DNA of 64,000 bases from Perognathus longimembris pacificus. Its lineage: Eukaryota; Chordata; Mammalia; Rodentia; Heteromyidae. The stretch lies in assembly GCF_023159225.1 (NCBI RefSeq), contig NC_063184.1, positions 11,831,528 to 11,895,527 on the forward strand, in the 5' to 3' direction. The notes under the pieces were generated by a model. It ran no database searches, had not been told where the DNA came from, and was given only the letters and a program-made list of their open reading frames with translations. This document shows positions 22,901-35,855 of the stretch, piece by piece; positions within the stretch are counted from its first letter, which is position 1; each line of letters starts with the position of its first letter. The position numbers were made by a program, and so were the translations under genes.

Positions 22901-24529
22901 AGCAACCCAAGGTGTATTTTTTTCCTTTCCTTTGCTGAGTGCATTAGAAATATTTGCCTTCAATTAGGATAACCACAAGATGGCAGTAATTCCTCATTAA
23001 AAGGACAGATCCTTTGCCATGAGCAGCGAAGATGGTAGGTGAGAGAGAAGCAGGAAAAGACAGACAAGAGACTCCCTGGGTTAAAGGTGACAATACAATG
23101 GTACAAGGTTAGAAATAATAGGAGTTGTGTAAAGTAGAGAGAAATTACTTTCATCTTGACATTTTTAGGGTTTTAGATGGCAAAAATTTCAGGTGAGGCA
23201 GTGTCATCCCACAGAATAATCCTCTAAAGGGCAATATGAAAAAAATGGCTACTTTGGAATAATCTGAGGATGTAACCAGCTGAATTTCTCAGTGTGGTTG
23301 GTAATTTCCCAGTGACTGGGCTGGTTTTGTCAGGAACTGTGCCTGATTCTACATTTAGGACGTAACGATTGTCAGCAATAGATGTTAGACTTGGCTTGCA
23401 AAAAAACAAACAAAAATCTCTGTATGTCCTTAAAATAAAGGAATATTTAATTAAGTATCAAAGGCTCTCTCTAGAACACTCTGTGCTTGGAGAATGAGAA
23501 CAGCTTATTTTTCAAAGCAACAGTGATGTACAGATCTGAAAAACAGGGCAATGTGCTTGTTTAGTCTTCACCAATAGCTCCAGTTGATAAAGATGACCTT
23601 TATTTTTGTAAATGTTAGCCAACGTGGATGGATATCTAGAAAGTATAGATGTCAAAATAAACTCTTGTTGGAAATTGGAAATGTATTAGTTTTAATTATA
23701 TAAGTGAGGTATACCATAACTATATTAAAGCTAGAAGATACCTGGGGTTAGAAAGTTACCAGTATTTAAAAGACTGAATATGGCTGAGGTCTGAAAATAT
23801 CACATGAAATTAATATTTTTCTTTTCAAATGAGTTAAGGTTCACACATTTGACAGAAAGGGAATTTGTTTATTTTTGTGTGTAGATGTGAAAGCTACTGC
23901 GACTCCATTTTGTTGGAGTCATCTCTGAATTCCTGTTGGATATTGTAATTCTGATTGTAGTCTTTCAAGGTTGTGCGGGATTTCTTTGTGTCTACAAATG
24001 AAACAATCAAGAGACTTCTATGAGACGTCAAGCTTAGAAAGGCTATCAATAGCTACATTTATGTGCACATGAAATTTGCTAGGAGAGTAACTCTTAAGCA
24101 AGTAACTAAGGTAACTGTGAGAGATAATGAATGTGTTAATTACTTGATTTGGTTGACCATTTCACCATGTATACATGTGTCAAAACAGCAGGCTGTACTC
24201 TTTAAATACATGCATTTTGTCAATTATATATACCTCCATAAAGATAGAAAATAATTCATTAGAAAATGTGAATATTTTCAAAATTATCATTGTTATTTTG
24301 ACTTATTACATATTCTATCATATATTCTACTACCATCAATTCACAGAGACAAAGTTGTTTCTATTCCTTTCCATACTTATTTATCCAAAATGGTCCTTGA
24401 TAGAAGCAAATTACTGAATTTAGCTGAAATCATCATTGTAAATATAAAGGCAGAAGCAAAATCTAGTTCCATTAAATATGACAGTTTATATATAGTAACA
24501 GGTATCTGTCAGTGTATTAATGTAATCAG
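22901..24529. other. Repeat-poor unique DNA
   Basis: No repeat family or gene recognised; AT content rises toward 24.4 kb. Confidence 0.45.
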
Positions 24530-24627
24530 AGGGGTGAGGGGCGTGGTTCAATTAATAGAACTCCTACCTAATAAGCAAAAGGCTTTCAGTTCAAATCCCA
24601 GTACTGTCAGAATTAAAATAAAACAAT
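24530..24627 (+). repeat. ID-like tRNA-derived SINE monomer (old)
   Basis: GGGGCGTGGTTCAATTAATAG (degraded A-box region) and CAGTTCAAATCCCAGTACTG (B-box region) in the order and spacing of an ID-type SINE, with an A-rich 3' tail (AAAATAAAACAATAAAAG). It is too diverged to be a functional tRNA gene. Confidence 0.65.
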
Positions 24628-25129
24628 AAAAGAATTGGGTATTGTTGATTTAGACCTGGCGGGGGGTCAAAGTAGATCTATAATTATCCTACCAAAAGGA
24701 CTGGAAAGTTTTGGTCACATTTTCTTCATATAAGCCATGTCTCACCCCTGATGAAGGAAGAGCACTTGCACCAAGAGGAAGAGAAGGAAGTAATAAAAAA
24801 AGTATCTGTTCTTGTTATTTTTGTTATCTTTAAATAATAGTTGAAGAGGAGTTCCAATGTAGTATGTATATTTATGTGCACCTGGTGTCTTGATCTGACA
24901 TTTATTCATAATAAAGCAATTTTTTAGAACATTGCTTTGAAACTTCCAGAAATCCTGCAACATTCAACATTCCCTGAGATGTAGATACTTCTGAAGTAAC
25001 ATAACTTTCAAACAGGAGGTAAATGTACATGTTAACTGAAGTATGGTTTGTACAGTGAAGAATTCAAATGATGTAATTCCTAGAAAACTTAACTCACAGT
25101 CTAATAAAATCAATACCAGGAAACTGGGA
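24628..25129. other. Unique DNA, nothing recognised
   Basis: AT-rich; no gene or named repeat. A G run (GGCGGGGGG) lies at about 24659. Confidence 0.45.
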
Positions 25130-25470
25130 CTTGGGATGTGTGTGGGGAGGGGGGATAACAGGGACGGGACAGTCGAATAAAGAGAGGAAGCTGGAGGAGA
25201 ATGCAATCGTGATATTAAATGCATATTCTATGAAACTAGGAACATTGAGGGGAGGAGTGGGAGGGATGCAAGAAAATGATGAAAGGGGCTGAGGATCTGG
25301 CTCAGCGGAAGAGTGCCTGCCTGGCAAGCGCAAGGCCCCCAGTTCGGTCCCCAGCTCTGGGGAAAAAAAAAGAAAGAAAGAAAATGATGAAAGATGCAAT
25401 ATCAATCAAGATGCTTTGCAAAAATAAATGGATTTATTGAGTGGACACTTCTTTGTACAACTACTTAAAG
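25130..25470 (+). mobile_element. L1 3' UTR, interrupted by an ID SINE
   Basis: Purine-rich 3' UTR-like DNA (GTGTGGGGAGGGGGGATAAC, GAGGGGAGGAGTGGGAGGG) ending CTTTGTACAACTACTTAAAG and an A/T-rich tail. The same ending (CTTTGTACAACTACTTAAAA) occurs in the L1 copy at 45170-45504, so this is a distinct older L1 subfamily. It is split at 25285 by an ID element. Confidence 0.7.
25285..25378 (+). repeat. ID element (BC1-like monomer) with 16-bp target-site duplication
   Basis: GGGGCTGAGGATCTGGCTCA (A-box side), CTGGCAAGCGCAAGGCCCCC, AGTTCGGTCCCCAGCTCTGG (B-box side) closely match the rodent ID/BC1 consensus, followed by an A-rich tail. The flanking duplication AAGAAAATGATGAAAG lies at 25270-25285 and 25378-25393 and is perfect, marking a fairly recent insertion into the L1 3' UTR. 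No Geo half is present, unlike the IDL-Geo copies. Confidence 0.93.
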
Positions 25471-27723
25471 ATATTAAAAATATAAATTTTAAAGGAGGTA
25501 AATGAAAACTTACAATCTGTATTTCATTCTCCCAAACATTTCTACTTATAAGCAACAGAGTCTTTAATTCTACAGAGAAGATAACTGATATTTCCTAATG
25601 GACATCTTTCAAAATGTATTAAATTCTTATTACAGTATACAAAGGGCACAGCAGGTACTATGTAACTAATGCATACATTTTAGAAATACCATATGCTAAG
25701 CAAGCACTATTTGAATAAACAGTAATAAAGAGAAATGTATTCTGGTAATTCAAAGAACAGAGTTTTTCAAAAGAACACATTATGTTGTTAATGATATAAG
25801 CAGCAGGACTTGATTTGTAGTTTCAATGTGTTTATTTCAATTTAGAAACTTCATATTGCAGGTGGGAAATTAGAATTGCCTGTGGAAAGGATGGCGATTT
25901 AATTTGTCATGTTGAAAAAAACCAGTAGCATTCAATTCCAAGACCGGACTGTGAGTTCCTTGACTATTTTTCTCACCATATTAAAAGTTTTTACATGGTA
26001 GAAATGTACTAATGACCTGACTGAAAGAGACTATGACTGTCTTAATCCACATCCTCACATTTATGCCATAATAATGAAGTGGATGGTTAAATGACCGAAT
26101 TATTTTGACTAGTTATCTCCATGATTGTATTGCTTCCTCACTTACCTGTAAGTGCCAGCTTCGCAACAGCTTAATGTGGAACTCAGCCAAACTCATTCAT
26201 GTTTCTGTGGCTTATAGATTCTGACTTACTAAGAAGCACAGAACCTTATAAAGGCTTGCTAAAAATAAGCACTTGGAGGAATATTATTAATTCAGTAACA
26301 AATTTGCTCACTTTGCTTGCTCTGTTTGTAGTCAAAACAGACAGATAAATGAATGTATTATAGTGTCATAATTTAAACAAAATGGAGGCACAATTTTTAC
26401 ATGATCATTACAATAAGTAAAAAAACCAAAATAGCTTGAAATGAAAGATTATAGGTGGGCAAATATGAAACACGTATAACATTTATGCTGTGAGCATATA
26501 CACAGTGAATGTATACCTTATATCCATATATATGAGATTAATACATATATAAGATTAACACATGTGTAAGTGATTAAGTGATATATGTATATATATATAT
26601 ATATCATGATGATTAAGGAAACATTTAAAAATATAAATCACCTGAGTAGCGAAGGCCAGTCTCTGTTTTGAAGTCTACTCTGATTTATACTAGTGAATAT
26701 ACTTCGAAGGTATTTAGAATGTATATTCTAATTGAGGAAATCTAACCTTAAGCAATCATCACTGATCAGCAAACAATGTTGTTAAGATACAAAGAGAAAA
26801 AATAGAAAAATTAGAGCAGAGCAATAGGTCCGTGGAATTTGGGTATGAGAGTGCAATAGTAAAAAGGATATCAGGGTAGACTTTATGGCTTCAGAATTTG
26901 GCAGAAAGAATGAACATAACTGTAGAAATAATTGTTTAAAATGGAATAACTGATATGGCATTGGGAAACTTTGTAGCCTGGGAGGTGTGGGACAGTTACG
27001 TAAACAACATTGAAGGTGAGGCTGGAAGGATGGTGAGATGTCAGGTGAGCATGAGTTTTCTAGTCTCCCACTCCTGGTCTTGGGGTACTCTGAGATATGA
27101 AGCAATGGCTACTGAAAGCTCCACCTGGCTGGCTGGTGCCTAGAGCAAGTCTGCATTACAGCTTTAGTTCTGAGACAGAAAAGGGAAAACAAATGAAAGC
27201 CCTAAGCTTCCAACGCTGCTCCCCAAAGGCCATTTAATACAGTCTGGACAACTTTGAGGTTTAGGTTTGTGTTGGAGTATTGCCAGGAAAATGTGGGAGA
27301 AATTTTGTGCTTGCCAGATACAGGCTGCTTTATCCCTGTTCTCATTGGTCTGACATCAAGCAAGGGAGGATTTGTAGGCACCACAGAGGTTCTCCAGGGG
27401 GAGGGCAAGACGGAAGGAAGCTGGTGAGTGGGAGGAATCATTAGTAACATGAATCAGGGCCTTCTGACAAACTCTGGCTTTTATCAGGTGGAAACTAATG
27501 AATAAGCAGATCATCATTCCAACTTAGCTATAACACTGCTCTCCTTTGCAAAGGGCTTCTCCTTGGGGTGAGATGTTAAAGAACAGGAATTGAAACAAAT
27601 TCTATAGTGCATGTGATTCATTTCCTTGGAGATATTGGGAGGAAAGAAGTTCAGTGTTTTTATTTTTTTTAATGCTACATAAGTGACTGAACTATCTAGA
27701 AGTACAGTAAAAAAAATGTATTG
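25471..27723. other. AT-rich unique DNA with one TA microsatellite
   Basis: Only a (TA)n tract at about 26578-26604 was recognised. The frames at 26782-27105 (minus), 26955-27143 (plus) and 27202-27450 (minus) lie in a somewhat GC-richer stretch but have no recognisable domain. Confidence 0.45.
26578..26604. repeat. (TA)n microsatellite
   Basis: Alternating TA with one TG interruption. Confidence 0.85.
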
Positions 27724-27915
27724 ACTCAAGAGGCTGAGATCTGAAGATCATGGTTCATAGCTAGCTCAGGCCAAAAAAAGTTTGTGAGACTCATATCCAA
27801 TTAAACAGCAAAAGGCCAGAAATAGAGATGTGATTCAAGTGGTAGAGTGACAGCCTTGAACAAAACAGCTAATGGACGACCAAGGCCCTGAGTGCAAGCC
27901 CCAATTCTGCATACA
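27724..27915 (+). repeat. B1-Geo composite SINE, 5'-truncated
   Basis: Starts in the B1-like half at ACTCAAGAGGCTGAGATCTG; right half shows TGATTCAAGTGGTAGAGTG and GGCCCTGAGTGCAAGCCCC. The first ~35 bp of the family are missing. Confidence 0.82.
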
Positions 27916-29856
27916 CATTTATATAGTGTACTTATTTTATAAGGAAATTTAAAGAAATTAAAAAATAAGGAATCATAGATGTGTCTAGCATTTTAGGAAA
28001 ATAGATGGTAATTGTTTTAAGACTTTATGAACTAGTAGTGTTTGCACATTGTGTTTCCTAATTAACTTACATCTTTAATGTATACAAAAATGTATGGTCT
28101 TTCACCATGCTATTATTTCTAAATATTAATGTTTTAATAAGCCTTTCATTGTATTTTTTGTTTATATTGCTTAAATAAGTATATGCAAATGCCATTGATA
28201 GTATTATTTCCCCTAACACTTACCACTGTTTCACGAAAATAATAGAGAAAACAATTTTTTAAATGGGGAGAGAGAATGGTGAGAGGAAGGCAAAGACCTA
28301 CTGAGAACTTAGACATAGTGAACCCGTGTTTAAAAGCCCACACAGGTTGACTTAATAAGCCAGTCAAGGACTAGTGGGCTGGGCCTTTCATGACTGAACA
28401 ATGCACAGATGAGCTGAGGGCATTAGTGTCTAAAGGAAAGCTGGTCCCATTACTAGTAATTATAGTTAATCAGTGACAATTGTCTTGACCAAGATACAGA
28501 TCAGCACTGAACACTAACCTAACAGAACTAATGAGGTTAATGGAGGATGACTAAAGCCTGATTGAACTCAGCCTTGTGGAGGATGATGCATTTTCCATCT
28601 CCACAAGCTCTCCACCTGTTGTTTCAACCCAGAAGGCATAAGAGAAGCTCCCTGCATATCAGAGGAGACCTCAGCCCCTCAGCATGGATAATAAGCAATG
28701 GTTTAGTCTAACAGGTAAAATTGACTTGCATGGCCTATGCCACATTAGCCTGGCAATATTACCTTTTAATCCTTGTTGCTAAAAATGTGGGATGGGAGCC
28801 AGCAGAACTGGCTTTCCCTGGGAGCTTGGGAGCAATGCAGCCTCTGAGGCTCTATCCCACAGGCCCCATCCCACAAACACCGAACCTGAACCCGCATGCT
28901 TACAGCCCTCTCAGGTGATTCCCAGGCACTTGAATGTTGGCAAATTGCTAGTACACTAAGTCAAAGGGTGCTTGGACTAAGTGTTACCTTTTCTCATATG
29001 TGTTTTCTAGATACAGTTTGTTACAGGAGGACAAGCTGTAATAATTTGTACTCTGTCAACAATAAATATAGCTTGGAGGATTACAAAAAGCCAGTGGTAT
29101 GTGCATGTGTACACACACATATACTTTTGCATGGTATTGGCAATAAACAATTGAAGCTGCTTTTGGAATTATGAGATGACCAAACACTTGACATAAGGAA
29201 AAGAAGATTGTTATGAATTATGTAGATCGTGGATTATCACAAATCATCTTCTAATACACAAGGAGGAGATAGGAGAGGTATGTCAGAGCCATGTGAAGAA
29301 CATTCAAAGGTCATCCATGCTGATGATAAAAGAAGTCACAAATTTGGGAGTTCAAGAATCGTGAAGGAGCTGCAAACTACACAGGATGGCTTCTCCCTTG
29401 GAGCTGACATTAAAAAAAAAATCTTGAGTTTAGCCCAATGAAGCCTGTTTCATATTGATAAAATTTTACTCCACTTAACTAGTGATCTTTTGCCATTTTT
29501 AAGATGAAAACTAATACAATAAAAGAAAATGTTTTTTTCTTTCACTTAAAAAAAAAAGCCAGTGGTCCTAGCTGGCTGAGTGCTCACAAAGGAAGATGTG
29601 TGTGATCTCCCCTGGGAAGGAAGAGCCTGGTTAGTGTCCACACACAAGATAGGCAGCACAAGGCCTTTCTATTCAATGAAAAACCATGATGGGTGAGTGG
29701 GTGGCAGAGCCTGTCCTGGGAAGCCGGTGAACTTCAGTGTAACACTTCCTGCTTTAGAGCACCAAGGAGGTAAAGACCCTCATTGCTCCCCTCTCAGGCA
29801 TATGAAAAAACATCAGGATGCTAACAATGTTAGTTAATTTGAGTAACTTGCTCAGT
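27916..29856. other. Unique DNA, nothing recognised
   Basis: No named repeat. The 28370-28900 interval is GC-richer than its surroundings. Frames at 28721-28918 and 28896-29174 have no recognisable domain. Confidence 0.4.
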
Positions 29857-30097
29857 GGTGTGTGTGTATGTGTACATCAATGGTGGGTCTTGAACTCAGG
29901 GCCTTAGGTGCTGCCTCTTAGCTTTTCTCCTTAAGGCTTCAACTCTACCACTTGAGCCACAGCTCCACTTTTGGATTGTTGGGTGATTAATTGGAGATAG
30001 CAGTCTCACAGACTTTCCTGCCCAGGCTAGCTTTAAACTCAGATCTTAACCTCCTGAGTAGCTAGGATTACATGCATGAGCCACTGACTACCAACTC
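29857..30097 (-). repeat. B1-Geo composite SINE
   Basis: Minus-strand copy. Plus: GGGTCTTGAACTCAGGGCCT, CTACCACTTGAGCCACAGCT, TGATTAATTGGAGATAGCAG, TCCTGAGTAGCTAGGATTAC, ending at GAGCCACTGACTACC. A GTGTGTGTATGTG tract lies on its tail side. Confidence 0.9.
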
Positions 30098-30126
30098 CAG
30101 TGGAAGTTTTGAAACCAAGAACTAAC

Positions 30127-30515
30127 TTTAATTTTTTATTGTGATTATAAAGGTCATATACAGAGGGGTTACAGTTACATAAGTCAGGTAAAGACTACAG
30201 TTCTTTGTGGACAATGTCACCCTTCCCTTGTTCTTTCTGCTCTCTGTTTTCCCTTCCAATACCCATTCACAAGTTATGCAGTTCATTTTCAACATAGTGT
30301 CTAGTGAGTACCACTGCTGCGTTTGTTCACCCTCTGTGCCCCCTTGCCCTCCCAAAGACAGAAAAATGAACAAACAAGATAAAAAGAAGAAAACAAAAAC
30401 AGCCCCAAAGAAAAAAAATCCCTTGTCTCCATTTTCTGGAGTCCATTTCAATGGATATTATCAGATGCACATAGGCGTTGCACCTTTGTGTTCCTCTTGC
30501 TAAGAACAACTTCCT
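30127..30515 (-). mobile_element. L1 3' end
   Basis: Minus strand. Plus begins with T-rich tail and TTTTTTATTGTGATTATAAA, then ATACAGAGGGGTTACAGTTA (complement of the conserved TAACTGTAACCCCTCTGTAT terminus), then a C-rich polypyrimidine tract at about 30330-30355. Extent beyond 30515 is uncertain. Confidence 0.75.
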
Positions 30516-30756
30516 CTAGTAGAACTAACATTTTAAGCCCCTACCATCCCGTACAATGGTGTGAAGCCTTCAGTGAATGCCATGGTCTGTTCTATTATAG
30601 ATTCTTTTCTTGGGCTGACCTAATAACGAATGGTTAAACTGCATATATTTTGAAATTTGGCCATGTGGATTTCCTGTGATTTTATGATACATCTAAATTA
30701 ATTCTGATGAGCATTCTTAGTAAAATTTCACATCTATCAATGTTGTGCTATAAATT
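30516..30756. other. Unique or old L1-flanking DNA
   Basis: No clear identity; it may be a further part of the L1 3' UTR of the neighbouring copy. Confidence 0.35.
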
Positions 30757-30960
30757 AAAAAAAACTTTATTGAAAAGGTGACGAGCAGGGAGGTTACAGT
30801 TATGTTTGTAAGGTAATGAGTACATTTGTTTTTAAACACTGCTACCCCTTCCCTCATTTTCCCCACTTACCACTCCCAAGCCCCCTCCCTCCCAAGTTGT
30901 AAGGTTCATATCCAACACAGAATCAAGTTAGTATCAGGCTTGCATTAATTCATCCTTATT
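30757..30960 (-). mobile_element. L1 3' end, short
   Basis: Minus strand. Plus: AAAAACTTTATTGAAAAGG, GCAGGGAGGTTACAGTTATG, then a C-rich tract (CCCAAGCCCCCTCCCTCCC). It is a second, separate L1 end in the same orientation as the one at 30127. Confidence 0.75.
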
Positions 30961-31194
30961 TTATGATTTCCATCTTTATTTCTCACAAGAGCCTTACAAA
31001 TAACCTATTATTATCTTCATATTTCTCACATGAACACTAAAGCTAAGGAATACTAAATAAGTTAACTACCTAGTGCAGAAAGTAGAGGCTAGGTGTAGAT
31101 TCCAGTTGTTTCACAGGAAAATTTTATCACACCACATTTGCTTTCTCATACTGCTTGATCACAATTTCTCTCCACTCTCAGGATGCTGTCTCTG

Positions 31195-31454
31195 TGCTTC
31201 CTAGGCAGGAACTTTATTATTTGAGCCACAGCCCCTAGCCCTTTTTTTTGTTTTGTTAACCTGGACTTCCATGCTCCTATTTACAATTCCTATGTAGCAG
31301 AGACAAAAGTCACATACCTATAGATTTGGGAGTTTTTTATGAGTTGACATGGGATCCTGAGAATCTGTGTCTTGACTAGCCTCAAACTGTGATTCTCTCA
31401 GTCTCAGCCTTTCATCTAGCTAAGACTGAAGGCATGAGCCACCACACTTGGCCA
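31195..31454 (-). repeat. B1-like SINE, diverged
   Basis: Minus-strand, old. Plus: TATTTGAGCCACAGCCCCTA (Geo-like core), CTAGCCTCAAACTGTGATTC, TCTCAGTCTCAGCCTTTCAT, GCATGAGCCACCACACTTGG (complement of a B1 start). The middle, about 31230-31350, is not recognised. Confidence 0.6.
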
Positions 31455-32213
31455 AGACAATGTTTTAATCGTCAAAATTTATGTAGACTTTTATTATATT
31501 CTATCATATACTTTTATTCCAGATAAAATAGTAGTGTGCATTACTATTTAATAACATTTACATTTATATTAAAGCCTTGGTATTAATATTAAATGTCTTA
31601 ATATTTTTACTGATATCATATATTTGATGTTTCCCATTCAATATTGATTATATTTAATATTAAAGCCATATCGTGTTTATTACCGTAGCAGTACTTTAGA
31701 AATCTTTCTAATTCATTTATATACATACAAAGATGAAAAGGCATTATAAGTAGAAGCAGTACCATTCTGCTTTTGGCAGAGAGGGTGGGCAGTAAAGACT
31801 GGAAACTTATAGTAAGTGTCTACAAGTTTCTATGGCTACTTATTTGCTCTGTCAGCAGGTTCTGCAACTGATTTAGTGACTCGTTGTAAAAACCATTAGG
31901 TGATCCAGTTATTTAATTTGTCCTCCCATGATACCAACTACAATATCATCTTTTTTATTCCCCCAGATTTTTGCCCTATGCTTATTAAGGTGACAGTTAC
32001 TATATGAAGGTGTAGAATCTTGCCAACATGTAAAAATTGAATAGGCATGTCATTTGTGGAATGTTGAAAAAGATCTTGCATTTTTAGTGTGCATATATAT
32101 ATACACACACTATATATAAAAGATATGCAATATATATATTATTACTTCTTTTACCAAAAACATGTTAAAGATGAAATCTTGTATCATGATCCCTTTATAA
32201 TTTATTTATTTTT
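31455..32213. other. AT-rich DNA with TA-rich tract
   Basis: Nothing recognised except a TA/CA alternating tract at about 32091-32140. Confidence 0.45.
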
Positions 32214-32317
32214 CCTGCCAGTACTGTGGCTTGAACTCAGGGCTTGGGTGCTGTCACTGAGCTAGCTCAAGGCTAGGGCCCTTCCACTTGAGACACAGCT
32301 CCACCTCCAGTTCTTTG
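32214..32317 (-). repeat. Geo-type right monomer only
   Basis: Plus: TGCCAGTACTGTGGCTTGAA, CTCAGGGCTTGGGTGCTGTC, CCACTTGAGACACAGCTCCA. Only the Geo half, with no ID-like or B1-like partner; probably a 5'-truncated composite SINE. Confidence 0.75.
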
Positions 32318-34629
32318 AATTGTTCTGCACATTACAAATGCCAACATCAAGACTTCATCTCTATTCCCATACCCCACCTACAGTGTGTCTCCTACAAGAA
32401 TACCTCCAAGGAATACCCTCAACCCAGATTCTACTCAAGTCTCACTTGAGACTGGGTTTGAGTGGTAAAAAGCAAGAAGTTACTACAAGAGGTTATTACA
32501 GTAGTTTATTATTTTCAGGAAATTGGGCAGACCTGGGAAGGAAGTAGCAATCATCTAGTAAGCCACACAGGAAACACTGAGGTATCTTTCATAATAAAAA
32601 TATAATGCATGATCTAGTTAATCAGAAATTTTTGTCCAAGAGTGAGACATCATATATACCACTGAATATTTTCTTAAGAATGTCTAAGATTTCTCTCCTT
32701 TTATGAGGAACGTAACTTCTAGTACCCAATATAAGTTATAAAAGAGATAGTTTTTAAAAGAAAACTCAAAAGAGCTGTTTCTGCAATGTAATTGCCATTG
32801 CTGGTATGGCATTTGTTTATTTCAGGAAATTATGATGTGGTTGTTTTCAGTAACAGAGAAGACATGCTCATTTTATACATTCTATACAATTAGGAACAAT
32901 TGTACAGTTGGTTAGGTTTCCCATTGGAAGAATAATGCAATCAGAGCCATTTAATACTAGAGCTTATTACTACTCATGATGTATCTTCAATGCTATCACC
33001 TCCTAAGATCAAATTTGGGTAAAAAATTATAGTAGATAAAACAGAATTAAGAATTTCAGAAATATTAGAGATAGTTGTTTTTAAGGTAAATATGTAATAT
33101 TTAATTTTTGATATTTGTAGGATCATAATCTCCTACCTATATTTTTACGTCCCTCTTAAATTTCATTTTGATTTTGTGATCTTTTCCTCACCTTTACCTG
33201 GTAGAGGCCAGGCTGGGAGCTGAATGTCAATTTCCACATCACTTTGAGTCTATGTCTATCATGTCAGGCATCTAGAAAGATAAGAAAGAGAATATTTAGT
33301 TCTACCAAAGAGAAATATTGTTTGCAGCCATTTGTCAAACAGTTTTTGTGCTAGACTTGATTAATTATCCAGCTTTCTGATCATCACATGCTTCATTTCA
33401 ATCTTTAAACACATGAACTTCTAAACTTGAGTATAAACATTACACCAAAGCATATTTTACCATAGTTTCTGAAAACTGTATGAGATACAGTCTATAAATA
33501 ATTAGATAATAACTAATAACAACTATACTATCATATTCTTAAATAGTGTAAATGTCTTACTTTCTGTATTTAGTTTTGTTTTCTTCTATAATTTTCCAGA
33601 ATGCTATGCAGATACTGAGAATGGCTGAGAGATTTGAACAAAACATTTGGTTAATGATTTTTTTTTAAGAAACCTCTCACATTTGAAACATTGTGTACAG
33701 CCAGCCAAGCTCTGAAATACCAGGTGTTTTTGTGTCAGTTTTGAAAAAAAAATTGATCCGAGTTTCAAAATGTCTAGTATGTCTTTAAGAGGTGTTCATC
33801 CAGTTCATGTAAATTTAGACATGAGTTAGTTATGCTAGTATGATCATGAAAGTTTGTGAAAGGCTAGTTCCCCAAGGCACACTGTGAAAAGACAAAGTGA
33901 TCTTAATTTTCATGGAAGCATCATAATTTCAATACACTGGACATAGACCGAGACACTTTTCTCTTTATATAGTCAAGGTCATCTAAAAGATTGATGAAAA
34001 AGCTGAAAACTTAATGCTACCTCCAGTATTTATACCTTCATAAAATGTCATCCATTGTAGAAAGTGAACATATTGCCTTTTCTCACTTTGAATTCAATTT
34101 TTATTTCTCTCTTTTATTATTATTGTTATTATTTTGGCCAGGCTCAAATGGCTTTATTGTGGAATTACACCATTCTATCAGATAGTTAAATGATTAATGT
34201 CAATTTTATTAGTAAATCTTCAATAAAAAAGAGAAGGAATGATCTCAATCTGTTTTATGAAGCTAGTATTGCTCTGATAGGCAGACCAAACAAAGATGGT
34301 ACACCAAAGAAAGTGACAGGTAAGTATCCCTCACAAAGTTAGGCAGAAAAAAAAATTATCAGCAAATTTTAACAAATCTTACCTTACATAAATTTAATTC
34401 AAATTTGGTCATAGACTTAAAACTACTATAAACCTTTTACAAAGAAAGGAGGAAAAAATGTTGAGAATTTTTATCTAATTACAACTACAAACTTAAGCTC
34501 TGAGAAACACCTTATGACAATAGAAATTGTCATGGTGGTGGAAATTGTGGTGTAGAAATTGTCATGTGGTGGATGGCCACCAAGTATTTGACAAAGGATT
34601 AATATTCTGACCATTTAATGCTCCAAAAT
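32318..34629. other. AT-rich unique DNA
   Basis: No repeat family or gene recognised over 2.3 kb. Confidence 0.45.
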
Positions 34630-34827
34630 GGTCAGATGTAAATGACTCATGCCTGTATATTCTAGCTACTGAGGAGGCTGAGATCTGAGGGTCGTTGTTT
34701 GAAGCCAGCCTGGGCAGAAAATCTGAGAGACTCTTATCTTTACCTAATTGAAAAAAGGCCAAAAGTGGAGTTGTGGCTCAAGTGGCAGAATACCAACTGT
34801 GAGCAAAAAAGCCTGGCAACGGCTCAT

Positions 34828-34829
<2 letters not shown>
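34630..34829 (+). repeat. B1-Geo composite SINE
   Basis: Plus: TGACTCATGCCTGTATATTC, TAGCTACTGAGGAGGCTGAG, AAGCCAGCCTGGGCAGAAAA, GAGTTGTGGCTCAAGTGGCA. Its tail grades into a CA microsatellite. Confidence 0.88.

Positions 34830-34868
<39 letters not shown>
34830..34868. repeat. (CA)n microsatellite
   Basis: About 19 CA units directly at the 3' end of the preceding SINE. Confidence 0.92.
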
Positions 34869-34871
<3 letters not shown>

Positions 34872-35855
34872 TCACTCCTATACATGAACAGTAAAACTAG
34901 GTCAAAATAAAATAATAAAAATAAATATTCCTGTTTAAAATGAGGACAAATAATAAACAAATGACATGAAGAGATATTTTACTAGAGGATGAGTAGATGT
35001 CAAAGAAGCATTTGAAAGAATGTTAACCATCAGTAATTAAGAGGAAATGTGCTTTAGGAATGATGAGGTACGTTATATATATCACAATGTGCTGATTGGC
35101 TGGGTGGGGGCATACAGAGTCTCTAGAATGGACTTCCTGGAGTTTTGTCTTGTCATCTGTATAAAAAGTCAGCTTGCCATTTACAGACCTAGATTTCTAA
35201 TAGTGATTCTACATTTGAAGAAAGAGCCAAAAGTGTTCTTTATATACAAAGCAATGATTAGTTGGCTTGAGGTAGTTTCTCTATGACTATGAAAGTAATG
35301 CCTAGTGTTTCCCATCCATGATTTCCAAGAAGAACCTTCTCCCTTTATCATTTGGCATAAAGGAACTGTGAGGGTGTCCCGCTTAAGTAACAGGGCCATG
35401 AATGCCAAGGGAAGAAGAGAGAGTTCTCAAGTATACCTTAGAATTGCCAGTACCAGGAAAATTGCATAAGCATATTTGCTGGTCATCTCTTCAAGCCCAT
35501 GCTATGTTTACAAGCTTCTTTTCTCTGGATGCCATTTAAGCAGATGATAAATGGTTTGCTAGTGGGAACTGTGATCTTTTCATTTACCAAGGATATTTTC
35601 ATTGTAAAGTGTGGTCTCTAGGGTAGAGACAATTGAAGACTTCAAAATACAGTGTTGTAAGGGAAAGGAAATAAATGTTATAATGGAGAAGACCCATTTT
35701 CATGGTTAGCCTGGTTATGGAAACCCACAGTGTATGGTAGACCATATTTGATGAATCAATGAATCCTAGAGATTTGGATGGCTTTTGTTTAGATGTGGTA
35801 TGCAGAGTTATGTCTGTGCTTAATGTAGTGGCTGTTTCTAAATATGTTTGTACCT
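34869..35855. other. Unique DNA, nothing recognised
   Basis: Frames at 35047-35286 (plus) and 35181-35408 (minus) oppose each other and have no recognisable domain. Confidence 0.4.

Noticed and set aside
22587..22967. Several overlapping low-complexity frames on both strands
   Set aside because: All arise from the GGAA microsatellite.
24530..24627. Possible tRNA gene (A- and B-box-like motifs)
   Set aside because: No cloverleaf with paired acceptor stem could be drawn; A-rich tail and ID-like order show it is a SINE.
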